Of a stretch of 64,000 bases of DNA, positions 7,889 through 16,473 are shown piece by piece. A program made the translations under genes and the position numbers. The notes below the pieces were generated by a model. The model was not told the origin of the DNA and made no database searches. It worked only from the letters and a program-made list of their open reading frames with translations. Position 1 is the first letter of the stretch, and each line of letters starts with the position of its first letter. Source of the stretch: UBA5342 sp965662645 (GTDB lineage Bacteria; Bacteroidota; Bacteroidia; Bacteroidales; UBA5342); the NCBI GenBank assembly GCA_965662645.1, contig CBFIII010000012.1, positions 1 through 64,000 of the forward strand. The letters run 5' to 3'.

Positions 7889-9544
7889 ATGACTAAAAGT
7901 TCATTACAAGTGGCTAGAGCGACATACGCTCCTAAGCTTCCTAAAGCTCTTCAAGGTTCTGTTACTATTGTTGAGGGTGACAAGACAGTGTCTGTTGCTG
8001 ATCAGGTTGACATTAAAAAGTTATTTCCAAATACTTATGGAATGCCTTTGTTATCATTCAAATCAACTACAGATAAGGTAGTTGCTCCAGTAGTTAATGT
8101 TGGTGTTATTTTATCTGGCGGTCAGGCTCCTGGTGGTCATAATGTTATTTCTGGCTTGTTTGATGGTCTTAAAAAGTTAAATCCTGCTAATAAACTTTAT
8201 GGTTTTTTAGGTGGTCCTGGTGGTTTAGTGGATAATAAGTATAGGGAGTTAACGGCTGATTATATTCACGATTTTCGTAACACCGGAGGTTTTGATATTA
8301 TTGGTTCTGGACGTACCAAATTAGAAGAAGATTGGCAGTTTGATAAAGGTGCTGATAATTGTGAGGCTCTTGGGATTAATGCTATTGTAATCATTGGTGG
8401 TGATGATTCTAATACCAATGCGTGCGTGTTGGCAGAGTATTATTTACAGAAAGGTAGAAGTCTTCAAGTGGTTGGTTGTCCTAAGACAATTGATGGAGAT
8501 CTTAAAAACGAAATGATTGAATCTTCTTTTGGTTTTGATACGGCATGTAAAGTTTATTCTGAGTTGATTGGTAATATTATGCGTGATGCTACCTCTGCTA
8601 AGAAATACTGGCACTTTATCAAGTTGATGGGGCGTTCTGCATCTCATATTGGTTTAGAGTGTGCTTTGCAGACTCAACCTAATGCTTGTATTATTTCTGA
8701 AGAAGTAGAAGCTAAAGCACAAACGCTTAGCGAGGTCGTTGAGGATTTGGCTAAAGTTGTAGCAAAACGTGCTGTAAATGGTGAAAATTTTGGTGTAGTT
8801 CTTATTCCTGAAGGTTTGGTTGAATTTATTCCTGAAATGAAAATTCTAATTTCAGAGTTAAATGATTTATTAACAGAAGGTACTGATTTAGCTGATACTT
8901 TTAAAGCACTTAAAAAGTCTGAACGTTTAGCGTGGGTATCAAAACATATTTCAGATGTTTCTGCCGCTGTATTTGATTCTCTACCAGAAGGTATTGCTAC
9001 TCAGTTGACGCTTGATCGTGATCCTCACGGAAATGTACAGGTGTCAAAAATTGAAACTGAGAAATTACTGATTGAAATGGTTGGTAAACGTCTTAAGCAA
9101 ATGAAGAAAGCAGGTGAGTATGTTGGCTCTTTCTCAGCACAAAATCATTTCTTTGGTTATGAAGGACGTTGTGCTGCACCGTCTAACTTTGATGCTGACT
9201 ATTGTTATTCTCTTGGTTGTACTGCTTCTGTATTGTTGTCTGAAGGAAAGACTGGTTATATGGCATCAGTACGCAATACAACAGCTCCGTCTGATGAGTG
9301 GATTGCTGGTGGTGTTCCTGTGACTATGATGATGAATATGGAGAAACGTAATGGTCATATGAAACCGGTGATACAGAAAGCGCTTGTAGAATTAGATGGT
9401 AAACCATTTAAAGTATTTGCTGCAGTACGCGAAAAATGGGCTGTAGAGACTAGTTTTGTTTATCCTGGTCCAATACAATATTTTGGTCCTGCCGAAGTTT
9501 GTGATTCTACGACTAAGACACTTGCTATCGAGCAATCTAAGTAA
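7889..9544 (+). CDS. pfp: Diphosphate--fructose-6-phosphate 1-phosphotransferase (PPi-PFK)
   Basis: Glycolytic enzyme that phosphorylates fructose 6-phosphate reversibly with pyrophosphate in place of ATP; cytosolic, 551 aa, the length of the long plant/spirochaete-type PFP clade. The N-terminal glycine-rich phosphate loop is in ILSGGQAPGGHN. GGDD at residues 170-173 carries the second Asp that marks pyrophosphate specificity (ATP enzymes have GGDG), and PKTIDGDLKN (about 198) holds the lysine and catalytic Asp typical of PPi-PFK. The gene stands alone behind a long leader; repeat copy 1 and a strong terminator follow. PPi-dependent glycolysis saves ATP and suits a fermentative anaerobe. Confidence 0.95.
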   Translation: MTKSSLQVARATYAPKLPKALQGSVTIVEGDKTVSVADQVDIKKLFPNTYGMPLLSFKSTTDKVVAPVVNVGVILSGGQAPGGHNVISGLFDGLKKLNPANKLYGFLGGPGGLVDNKYRELTADYIHDFRNTGGFDIIGSGRTKLEEDWQFDKGADNCEALGINAIVIIGGDDSNTNACVLAEYYLQKGRSLQVVGCPKTIDGDLKNEMIESSFGFDTACKVYSELIGNIMRDATSAKKYWHFIKLMGRSASHIGLECALQTQPNACIISEEVEAKAQTLSEVVEDLAKVVAKRAVNGENFGVVLIPEGLVEFIPEMKILISELNDLLTEGTDLADTFKALKKSERLAWVSKHISDVSAAVFDSLPEGIATQLTLDRDPHGNVQVSKIETEKLLIEMVGKRLKQMKKAGEYVGSFSAQNHFFGYEGRCAAPSNFDADYCYSLGCTASVLLSEGKTGYMASVRNTTAPSDEWIAGGVPVTMMMNMEKRNGHMKPVIQKALVELDGKPFKVFAAVREKWAVETSFVYPGPIQYFGPAEVCDSTTKTLAIEQSK

Positions 9545-9549
9545 GAATT

Positions 9550-9645
9550 AAATCCCACATTGTGGGTTTTATTTCCTGTAGCTTGCTGCGAATAAAAAAA
9601 AGTGTTCGAATAGATCCTCTGTTTGTTTTCAGCGGGGCGTTTATT
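9550..9645 (+). repeat. Dispersed intergenic repeat, copy 1 (class I right half)
   Basis: Begins with the palindrome CCCACATTGTGGG, continues with GTAGCTTGCTGCGAATAA and ends with the class I half (GTGTTCGAATAGAT..., then CAGCGGGGCG). It lies just after the pfp stop. See the family description in the findings. Confidence 0.85.
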
Positions 9646-9655
9646 TTATATTGAA

Positions 9656-9695
9656 GAAAAGAGATTGTCTTATTATGTTAAGACAGTCTCTTTTC
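9656..9695. terminator. Strong bidirectional terminator between pfp and yaaA
   Basis: The arms GAAAAGAGATTGTCTTA and TAAGACAGTCTCTTTTC pair over 17 positions with one G/T wobble and a 5-base loop. It separates two convergent genes. Confidence 0.85.
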
Positions 9696-9789
9696 TGTTT
9701 TCTATCCTCTCACATTATCATAAATGTATTTAAGATGAGGATTTTATATGATTGATTTTGTTCTTTTATTTAGATTAATTCTGGTGTCT

Positions 9790-10545
9790 TTATTTTTGAG
9801 TTCTGGTAAAGAGCCATTCATGAGCTGTTGACAATTCAGCATTAAAATGATAACCATCTATGTTGAACTGTTTAATTTCTTCCTGATTTTTTATCTGATT
9901 TTCGATAATATAACGTGCCATCATCCCTCTCGCCTTCTTAGTGTAAACCGTGATTGTTTTAAGCTTTCCATCTCTGATCTCTTTAAAGGTTGGGGTAATG
10001 GTGTCAGAAATAATTTCTGATGATTTAATGGCCTTAAAATACTCCTGTGAGGCTAGGTTTATTAATGGACCTCCATTATTTTTTAAATCGGTATTTATTT
10101 TCTTGGTTATTTTATTTCGCCAAAAGAAATAGAGCGAACTTTCTTTCAATTTGGATCCCATCTCAAGACGATAAGGTTTAATGAGATCATAGGGTTTTAA
10201 AATGCCATATAAGCCAGATAAAATACGTAAATGTTTTTGAGCAAAATCAAGAGCTTTTTCATCTAGACTAACTAAATTAAGTCCATTATAGGCCTCTCCT
10301 TTGAATGCCGCACCTGCCTGCCGGAGTTCTGTCTCTGAGCTTTCCCATTCTTGATAGCGTTCATAAGTGAGTTGTCCTAGTTTCTCGCTCATGGTCATAA
10401 CTTGGAGTAAGTCGCTTATATTATATTGCCTCATTGTTTTTGCCAATAGATTTGCATCTGATAGAAAATAAGGTTCTGAATGTGTGTTCGATTGTATTTT
10501 ACGATTGAAATCAAGTGTTTTTGCGGGAGATAGTAGAATGATCAT
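9790..10545 (-). CDS. yaaA: Peroxide stress protein YaaA (UPF0246 / DUF328)
   Basis: The 251-residue protein begins MIILLSPAKTLDF, the hallmark of the YaaA family, and keeps the family blocks FKGEAYNGL, LSGLYGILKPYDLI, INLASQEYFKAI and the Lys-Arg-rich KKARGMMARY. In E. coli YaaA lowers free intracellular iron and limits Fenton damage under peroxide stress, and it binds DNA. The length is normal. The gene is convergent with pfp and appears to be transcribed alone. Confidence 0.95.
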   Translation of the reverse strand: MIILLSPAKTLDFNRKIQSNTHSEPYFLSDANLLAKTMRQYNISDLLQVMTMSEKLGQLTYERYQEWESSETELRQAGAAFKGEAYNGLNLVSLDEKALDFAQKHLRILSGLYGILKPYDLIKPYRLEMGSKLKESSLYFFWRNKITKKINTDLKNNGGPLINLASQEYFKAIKSSEIISDTITPTFKEIRDGKLKTITVYTKKARGMMARYIIENQIKNQEEIKQFNIDGYHFNAELSTAHEWLFTRTQK

Positions 10546-10663
10546 ACGTTTTGTATTAACCTGTGTTCGATTTTAAATACGGTCACAGTTTGAATTTTAT
10601 TTGAGTAATTTATGCCAAATAATACCAATTAAAATTTAAAATGAGCCTTAACAGTTGGTGGTA

Positions 10664-10738
10664 TTATGCCGATATAGAATTGATTGAGTTTTATAAGCGA
10701 AGCGAAATAAAGCGCATTTCAATTCATAATCGGTATAA
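10664..10738. repeat. Imperfect inverted repeat, possible small mobile or regulatory element
   Basis: The left arm TTATGCCGATATAGAATTGA pairs with the right arm TCAATTCATAATCGGTATAA (17 of 20 positions). The loop carries GCGAAGCGAAATAAAGCGC. It is unrelated in sequence to the dispersed repeat family, has no T-tract expected of a terminator, and occurs once in the window. Confidence 0.5.
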
Positions 10739-10894
10739 AAGCAAATACGAAGGAAGATTTACCTAAAAGACATCTTTGTCCTTATAATTTTTCAAAATAA
10801 CCTGTTATTACTTCTAAATTGCAAGTATAAATGGACTACCGATATCTATTTGTGGCTAGAATTTAATGTTGAACTAGGTTATTAGTGGTATAAA

Positions 10895-10926
10895 AAAACC
10901 TCAGCATTTTGTTGTGCTGAGGTTTT
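10895..10926. terminator. Rho-independent terminator downstream of lptC
   Basis: The perfect 12-bp stem AAAACCTCAGCA / TGCTGAGGTTTT closes an 8-base loop, flanked by A and T tracts. It ends the coaX-TPR-lptC transcript on the minus strand. Confidence 0.85.
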
Positions 10927-10946
10927 GTATAAATTAGACTTATAAT

Positions 10947-11513
10947 TTATTCTTCAATATACTCAATTTCGAAATCATCTAAAGTCCAAGCTTCAAATGA
11001 TTCATCAGATTTGAATCCAGTTCCCTTGGTTATCGTACCATCATCTGTGATTTTCACAAAAGCATCAGAGTAAATACTTTTCTTATCTTGATCCCAATAT
11101 AATAGTTCTGTTTCTATCGTTTTTCCATCAGGATTTGTAACGACAACGTTTTTGCGTAGTTCCCAAAGTTTCTTTTCAACATGATAAATGGCAAATTTTG
11201 ATTTAATTGCACCATTATCTTTCCCCATTTTTGAATAGGTTGTCATATGTACACCTTCGGGAAAGTTCCAATAAGGTGTCTTTACTTTGTCATAGATCGC
11301 TAATATTGGAGCTTCCATTCTGTAGCTAATGCGTCCAGAATCAGAGACAATAGTATTGATGTTTTCTCCTGTTAAAGACGGGAGTGAATCTACTGCAATG
11401 CCTTCTTCTATTATGGCTTTGGGTGATGAGTTATTGTCACAACCTACTATTATCGCTACAATGAGAAAGAATAAAAGGTTGTATTTTGATTTTATATAAG
11501 TCATTCTTATCAT
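10947..11513 (-). CDS. lptC: LPS export protein LptC (lipoprotein form)
   Basis: Periplasmic bridge component that hands lipopolysaccharide from the inner-membrane LptBFG transporter to LptA. It is 188 aa with an N-terminal hydrophobic segment ending in a lipobox (IVGC), which is common in Bacteroidota LptC. The beta-jellyroll of the LptC family follows, with SDSGRISYRMEAP, WELRKNVVVTNPDGKTIETELLYW spread over consecutive strands and GTGFKSDESF near the end. An alternative ATG at 11504 would shorten it by three residues. It starts seven bases after the TPR gene and is last in a coaX-TPR-lptC operon. Confidence 0.85.
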   Translation of the reverse strand: MIRMTYIKSKYNLLFFLIVAIIVGCDNNSSPKAIIEEGIAVDSLPSLTGENINTIVSDSGRISYRMEAPILAIYDKVKTPYWNFPEGVHMTTYSKMGKDNGAIKSKFAIYHVEKKLWELRKNVVVTNPDGKTIETELLYWDQDKKSIYSDAFVKITDDGTITKGTGFKSDESFEAWTLDDFEIEYIEE

Positions 11514-11519
11514 TAGATA

Positions 11520-12884
11520 TTAGTCTCTTGAACGTGTTATTGTTGAGATACCAATCCATCCACCTACTTTAACTGTTTTTCCTGCTTCATAGTCTGGCTC
11601 AAAGAAAATTTCTTCTTTAGAAGGGAAGTAGTTGCTATAGATTTTAATCAATTGGTTGGCTTCTTCTGTACAAGCTTTATCTACGTATTTAGCTTTATTG
11701 AATTGATCAACGGCAGCCCAATATCCAGCTTGATTTTCAATGTCTTTTTCCCCTAATGTTTGTTTCTGAGCAGACTGTGCATACATTTTTCCAATCAACA
11801 AGTGTGGATCTCCCCAAGATGGATTAGATTGTATGGCTTCTAAAGCGAATTGACGCGCTTTTGGCATATCATTAAATTTTGAGAAGTTAATAAATGCTAA
11901 TGTATATTGATATTGTGCTTTCCTATCGTCTAAGGTTTCTAATGAAATTGCTTTTGTGTAATAGTCTGCTGCTTTGCTAATGTTGTTTTGTGCTAAATAC
12001 ATTTTAGCAATTCCTGCGGCAGAAGAAGCTGAAGGTTCAATTTTATACATGGCTTCAGAAGCTTTATAGTATAAATCAGATTCTGTACATTCTGTTTTTT
12101 CAAATAGATTTAATAATTTTAATAAAAGCTCTTTGTCGGTAGGATTTGCTTTGTATTGTGCAGCATACATCGTTTCCAGAGTGGTGCAGTCTGCAGCTCC
12201 ACTATTAGCAAATGTTTGTTCAAAACTAACTTTCATCGAGGTGGCTATTTCTCCATTTTTTCCACCTCTTTTTTCAATGATATCCAATTTGCTTTGAATC
12301 ATTTCATAATCGGCAAGTAAGCGTTCTCCTGCTATTTCATCGCTAGAAAACAAGGAGAAACTTAAGGCCATATAATAGTTTATGATTTTAGGTGTTACGT
12401 TTGGACCTAAACCGTCAATTGATTGTTTTAACCAATCATATGCTTGTTTTTGAGCGATGATATCATTGCTTTTCAACGTTTTATAGTCAATGGCTTTAAG
12501 GCCTAATAGACGTGCTTCTGGATATCTACGGTCGTCGCCGAAATATTTAATTCGTTGGTCATAAACGCGCATTAATTTTTCAATTTTCTCATCCTTTTCA
12601 GCTTTATCTGCTGCGTTTTTGATTTCCCATTTTACGATTGGCACACCGTATATGTAGATTCCTTTTCCTGCAGCAGGTGCATTTTCAAAACAATAGGTCC
12701 ATGGTTCTAAAGCATCAGCATAGTTATTTTGTTTTGCATATTCTGAGAATAATGAATAACTATTCATACATTTAACGCTGTCTTCTCCATGCCCATAAGT
12801 GGTTCCTGATTCTAGACCTGTTTGTGCTTTTGCCGTAATGCTTAAAGTAAAGATCATTACTGCTATTAATCTAAGAGCTTTCAT
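11520..12884 (-). CDS. Secreted tetratricopeptide-repeat protein, function unknown
   Basis: The protein has 454 residues: a cleavable signal peptide (MKALRLIAVMIFTLSITAKAQ) and then helical repeats of TPR type, clearest at about residues 270-370 (AAGIAKMYLAQNNISKAADYY, then YTLAFINFSKFNDMPKARQF, each split here across repeats). The length and order coaX-TPR-lptC recur in other Bacteroidota from memory, which suggests a role in envelope assembly; that is an inference. It lies 10 bases after coaX and 6 before lptC. Confidence 0.7.
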   Translation of the reverse strand: MKALRLIAVMIFTLSITAKAQTGLESGTTYGHGEDSVKCMNSYSLFSEYAKQNNYADALEPWTYCFENAPAAGKGIYIYGVPIVKWEIKNAADKAEKDEKIEKLMRVYDQRIKYFGDDRRYPEARLLGLKAIDYKTLKSNDIIAQKQAYDWLKQSIDGLGPNVTPKIINYYMALSFSLFSSDEIAGERLLADYEMIQSKLDIIEKRGGKNGEIATSMKVSFEQTFANSGAADCTTLETMYAAQYKANPTDKELLLKLLNLFEKTECTESDLYYKASEAMYKIEPSASSAAGIAKMYLAQNNISKAADYYTKAISLETLDDRKAQYQYTLAFINFSKFNDMPKARQFALEAIQSNPSWGDPHLLIGKMYAQSAQKQTLGEKDIENQAGYWAAVDQFNKAKYVDKACTEEANQLIKIYSNYFPSKEEIFFEPDYEAGKTVKVGGWIGISTITRSRD

Positions 12885-12894
12885 AATATTATTG

Positions 12895-13611
12895 TTAGTT
12901 TATTTTTAATATTTCTATAAGACCATCCAATACTAAATTTGGAACGACAAAGATGTCATTTTTTATTTTTCTTTCAAAGAAATTAGCGTCTCCACCTGTT
13001 AAAAACACTGAAATCTTTTTGAATTGACTTTCAGCTTGTCCAATGTAATGATTGATTTCTGCAATTATACCTTCTTGTGCGCCATTCCTGAGCGCTTCCG
13101 TTGTTGATTTTGCCCAAGTATTATCACCCCAACTACGAGTGACTAATGGTAGGCGTTTGGTGAATTCGTTTAATGCTCGTAGGCGCATGTCTAAACCTGG
13201 AGCAATACTACCGCCTTGATAGCCGTCTAATTTACTACAAATGTCGTATGTTATTGCTGTGCCTATGTCTATGATTAGTGCGGTTTCTACATTTTCTTTA
13301 CTAATTGCACCAGCTGCAGCTGCAATGCGATCTAATCCTAAACTCTCTGGAGAGTCATAATGAATCTCCATGGGTAATTTTGTTTGGTGATTCATAACCA
13401 AAAGAGGAATCGCTTGTTTATTAAATAATGTAATGATGGCTGTGGCATCTGAAACAGAGGCTATAATAGCTTTCTTGATTGAAAATTGGTTTATTGCTTT
13501 TTCTATTGTTTTAAGGTTTGAATTTTCTTCTTTCGTATAGGAAACAAGATGATTATTATTAAAAAAAGCGATTTTGCTATAAGTATTTCCTTGATCAATA
13601 ACTAAGTTCAT
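12895..13611 (-). CDS. coaX: Type III pantothenate kinase CoaX
   Basis: First enzyme of coenzyme A synthesis, phosphorylating pantothenate with ATP; 238 aa. It is an ASKHA-fold kinase with phosphate-1 motif DQGNT near the N-terminus, the central GLDRIAAAAGA and DIGTAITYD motifs, GGSIAPGLDMRL, and FLTGGDA towards the end. I place the start at the ATG at 13611; the upstream in-frame start at 13680 would add 23 residues and lie upstream of the -7 box at 13635-13642. panD, another pantothenate pathway gene, occurs at 22544 in this window. Confidence 0.93.
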   Translation of the reverse strand: MNLVIDQGNTYSKIAFFNNNHLVSYTKEENSNLKTIEKAINQFSIKKAIIASVSDATAIITLFNKQAIPLLVMNHQTKLPMEIHYDSPESLGLDRIAAAAGAISKENVETALIIDIGTAITYDICSKLDGYQGGSIAPGLDMRLRALNEFTKRLPLVTRSWGDNTWAKSTTEALRNGAQEGIIAEINHYIGQAESQFKKISVFLTGGDANFFERKIKNDIFVVPNLVLDGLIEILKIN

Positions 13612-13634
13612 TTGCGTGATGTTTATAATTAGTG

Positions 13635-13642
13635 CAAATATA
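13635..13642 (-). promoter_or_regulatory. -7 promoter box of the coaX operon
   Basis: TATATTTG followed by C on the minus strand, 23 bases upstream of the ATG at 13611. No good -33 TTG is visible. Confidence 0.5.
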
Positions 13643-13715
13643 AAACAAGTCGTCCATTTGTGTTCTGTATTGAGAAACAAATACTATGCCGAATTAAATT
13701 ATTAGTCATAATGCC

Positions 13716-13745
13716 TTGAATATTAATTGGTATGTCTTATCTTTG
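13716..13745 (+). promoter_or_regulatory. Promoter of the helix-hairpin-helix gene
   Basis: TTG at 13716-13718, a 19-bp spacer and TATCTTTG at 13738-13745 fit the Bacteroidota consensus, 24 bp before the ATG at 13770. The TTG might be mistaken for an upstream start codon. Confidence 0.65.
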
Positions 13746-13769
13746 ATTGTCTTTTTAAAGCATGGTCTT

Positions 13770-14696
13770 ATGATAAAAAAGTATTTCGCTTTGACTAGTA
13801 GAGAACGCAATGGCTTTTTTGCGATGTTAATGATATGCGTTGCCATCACTTTTGCAGATCATTATGTTAGAACTAACTTTAGACCGCCACTTCTTGATTT
13901 ATCAGCGTTAGAGGATTCTGTTAATGCGTTTTATGCATCTAAATATGAGGATGAAAAGGTTAGTGATGTCTTGGATTCAATAAAGTATAAAGAAGATTAT
14001 TCGAGTACGAAAACTTATACCGAAAAGAAAAAAGCATTACCGAAGGTCGAAATTAATGGAGCCAGTAAAGAAGCGTTAATGACTGTGCAGGGAGTTGGTG
14101 CTTTTTATGCTGATAAAATCATTGAGTTAAGAAAAAAATATGGAGGTCTTCGTTCTTTACAACCTTTGCTTCAGATGTACGGAATGGATCAGAAGCGGTT
14201 AGATGTTATGTCGCTACAGTTTACCTTAGACACTTCCAAAGTATGGGGAAAGATCCCGATTAATGCTGCTGATACTTTGGTTTTGGTTCAGATACCAGCC
14301 ATTAGGGATTATGATGCAAAACGTATAGTGACTTATAGAGAAAGACTTGGTGGGTTTTATTCTACCTCGCAGTTGTTGGAGGTGTATGGTATTTCCGAAG
14401 AGAAATATAAGGATATTATGCTGAGAATAAAGATGGATACTATTGCCCTGCGGCAATTAGATATCAATAACGCGTCGTTTAAAACCGTGATGAAACATCC
14501 TTATATTAATGGTTATGAAAATACTAAAGCAATATTCAGATGTTTGGAGTATGGTCCCTACGAAAATTGGGAAGACTTTTGTAAAACTTCTAATTTAAAA
14601 GTTGAGAATTTAGAAGGTTTAAAGCATTATGTTAAGTTTGAGCCTGTAAAGCCCAAACCTAATTTAGAAGTAAACAACCTCGGGGTTAGCCCCTGA
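13770..14696 (+). CDS. Membrane-anchored ComEA-like helix-hairpin-helix protein
   Basis: The protein has 308 residues. One N-terminal transmembrane segment (about residues 12-30) is followed by a charged linker and three tandem ComEA-type helix-hairpin-helix domains, each opening with an IN-x-A motif: VEINGASKEALMTVQGVGAF, IPINAADTLVLVQIPAI and LDINNASFKTVMKHP. Such domains bind double-stranded DNA without sequence specificity; ComEA binds incoming DNA in natural competence, but Bacteroidota carry several such proteins of unknown role. The ATG at 13770 is chosen because the upstream TTG is the promoter's -33 box. The last codons and stop lie inside repeat copy 2. Confidence 0.75.
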   Translation: MIKKYFALTSRERNGFFAMLMICVAITFADHYVRTNFRPPLLDLSALEDSVNAFYASKYEDEKVSDVLDSIKYKEDYSSTKTYTEKKKALPKVEINGASKEALMTVQGVGAFYADKIIELRKKYGGLRSLQPLLQMYGMDQKRLDVMSLQFTLDTSKVWGKIPINAADTLVLVQIPAIRDYDAKRIVTYRERLGGFYSTSQLLEVYGISEEKYKDIMLRIKMDTIALRQLDINNASFKTVMKHPYINGYENTKAIFRCLEYGPYENWEDFCKTSNLKVENLEGLKHYVKFEPVKPKPNLEVNNLGVSP

Positions 14697-14768
14697 GGTA
14701 TTCAGTTGAAGAATATTTTATTATTCGCGGTATAAGTCACGTAGAATTAAACCCCCAATGTGGGATTA
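14673..14768 (-). repeat. Dispersed intergenic repeat, copy 2 (class II right half)
   Basis: On the minus strand it starts at TTAATCCCACATTGGGGG and ends in the hairpin CCTCAGGGG / CCCCGAGG followed by TTGTT. It overlaps the 3' ends of both flanking genes: the stop of the plus-strand gene (14694-14696) and the stop of the kinase gene (14766-14768). Confidence 0.85.
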
Positions 14769-16313
14769 AAGGAAACGACTAAAGACACGAAGTAATTCAG
14801 GTGTTTCTAATGGTTTTGAAAGATAATCATCAAAACCTTTTTCTTTATAAAGATCACTATCACCACTCATTGCATAAGCGGTATAAGCTATAACTGGTCT
14901 TTCTGGATATTTTTCTTTGATGTGTTCCATGGCTTCTACACCCCCCATACGAGGCATTTGAATATCCATTAATATTAAGGCCGCATCTTGATGTTTGTCT
15001 GCTAAGTTGATGGCTTCTTCACCATCTATTGCAGAAACAATTTCAATATTATATTTCTTTAATAAAGCCTTTAGGAATTGATGAGCATAGATGACATCAT
15101 CAGCTAATATTATTTTTTTTCCAGCCCATTCTTCTTTCCAAGTGTATTCGGTTGTTTGCGATGATACTTCTGTCTCTGAAACTGCATTTCCTGTGGGTAA
15201 TGTAAATGAGAATTTAGATCCTTGGCCTGCTTTTGATTCAACCCATATCTCTCCTCCCATTTGGTTGACGAGTTCTTTACAAATGGTAAGTCCTAGTCCT
15301 AGTCCACTATTGACATCTTCTACTACAGATCCGCCTAATTTGAAGCGTTCGAAAATAATTTCTAATATCTCAGGCTCTAATCCTGTTCCTGTATCTTCAA
15401 CATAGATAAGAACACTTTTTTTGTTGTCAACTCGTAGTCCTATGGTAATCTCACCTGCATCAGTATGCTGAAGTGCATTTCCAATTAAGTTACTTAATAC
15501 TTGTTTTAAACGTACTTTATCAACATCAAAATTAGCATTTTCTTCGGGTAGTATCGCTTTTATTTCAAGATGTGCTTTGTCCGAAACAAAGATACGACCA
15601 GCGTATTTTTTTACTTCTTCTTCTATAAATGATTTGATGTCAAGAGGTTCGGTCTTTAAGACGAGCTCTCCAGCTTCTACAGAAGCGACATCTAATGTGT
15701 CGGATATGACTTTATTAAGTTTGTCGGCATTATATTGTAAGATGTCAGAAAAGGCAAGGATCTCATCTTGATCTAATTCTCCTTGTGTAATCATATCCGT
15801 AAATCCCATAATTGCACTTAATGGGGTTCTAATACTATGTGTGATGTTAGCTAAAAAAGCTTTGGTCATATGTTCACTTTTCTTAACATCTTTGCGAAGT
15901 TTAAAAAGTTCCATTTGCTCCATTTTGCCAGCGGTAACATCTTCGCTGATCATGAGGATGCCTTCTACGTTTTCTTTTTCATCTTTAAGTGGAAATTTAC
16001 TGATACGCCAGCAAACTTCTTTTTCCAATTTCTTATTGTAAAATATTTCTTCAAAGTTTTTTAATGGTTCACCTGTTTCCAAAATTGTTTGGTCATCAGA
16101 TTCATAAAGAGAGATGTCTTCTTCTTCATCATATAGGTCTGCATCTTTTTTCCCTATGATCTCTTCTGGGGTTTTATATCCTAATAGTCGTGCAAATTCT
16201 TGATTACAACCAGTATAGGTTAGCTTTGTATCTTTCCAAGCTAAAGCCATGGGTAGAGTTCCTAAGATATTACTTATGTTGTTGGATAATGCGATGTCTG
16301 GAGTTGTATTCAT
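14766..16313 (-). CDS. Soluble hybrid histidine kinase (PAS-HisKA-HATPase-receiver)
   Basis: The 515-residue sensor has no membrane segment, so it reads a cytosolic signal. A PAS domain (about 15-130; WKDTKLTYTGCNQEF, GKKDADLYDE) is followed by a dimerisation domain with the phosphorylated His159 in the H box (NITHSIRTPLSAIMGF), an ATPase domain with N box NLIGNALQHTDAG, G1 DTGTGLEP and G2 GLGLGLTICKEL, and a C-terminal receiver (about 395-515) with the acidic pocket ADD, phospho-acceptor in ILMDIQMP, Thr in AYTAYA and Lys in SKPLE. No response regulator or DNA-binding output gene lies beside it, so the partner is unknown. Confidence 0.92.
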   Translation of the reverse strand: MNTTPDIALSNNISNILGTLPMALAWKDTKLTYTGCNQEFARLLGYKTPEEIIGKKDADLYDEEEDISLYESDDQTILETGEPLKNFEEIFYNKKLEKEVCWRISKFPLKDEKENVEGILMISEDVTAGKMEQMELFKLRKDVKKSEHMTKAFLANITHSIRTPLSAIMGFTDMITQGELDQDEILAFSDILQYNADKLNKVISDTLDVASVEAGELVLKTEPLDIKSFIEEEVKKYAGRIFVSDKAHLEIKAILPEENANFDVDKVRLKQVLSNLIGNALQHTDAGEITIGLRVDNKKSVLIYVEDTGTGLEPEILEIIFERFKLGGSVVEDVNSGLGLGLTICKELVNQMGGEIWVESKAGQGSKFSFTLPTGNAVSETEVSSQTTEYTWKEEWAGKKIILADDVIYAHQFLKALLKKYNIEIVSAIDGEEAINLADKHQDAALILMDIQMPRMGGVEAMEHIKEKYPERPVIAYTAYAMSGDSDLYKEKGFDDYLSKPLETPELLRVFSRFL

Positions 16314-16413
16314 AGAGCAATGTTTTAGACGCTTTAATTAACGAAAATCAAATATTTAATAACCATTAATTCAGCAAATATAGATAGAATAGTTAATTTA
16401 AGAGAAAAGATAA

Positions 16414-16445
16414 TTGAAAAATTATATTTTTGTACTCTATATTTG
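16414..16445 (+). promoter_or_regulatory. Promoter of metX
   Basis: TTG at 16414-16416, a 21-bp spacer, TATATTTG at 16438-16445. An additional TATTTTTG lies at 16425-16432 without a matching -33 box. Confidence 0.55.
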
Positions 16446-16473
16446 TAATAAATAAGGATAATAATAAAAGTAT

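Larger units (their letters stand above)
10546..10946. other. Gene-free stretch with an imperfect 75-bp inverted repeat
   Basis: No gene is visible in these 401 bases between yaaA and lptC. They hold the inverted repeat 10664-10738 and the lptC terminator 10895-10926, each listed separately; the rest is featureless AT-rich sequence. Confidence 0.5.

Noticed and set aside
13716..13769. TTG start 18 codons upstream of the helix-hairpin-helix protein
   Set aside because: The TTG is the -33 element of a good promoter whose -7 box lies downstream, so it cannot be within the message.
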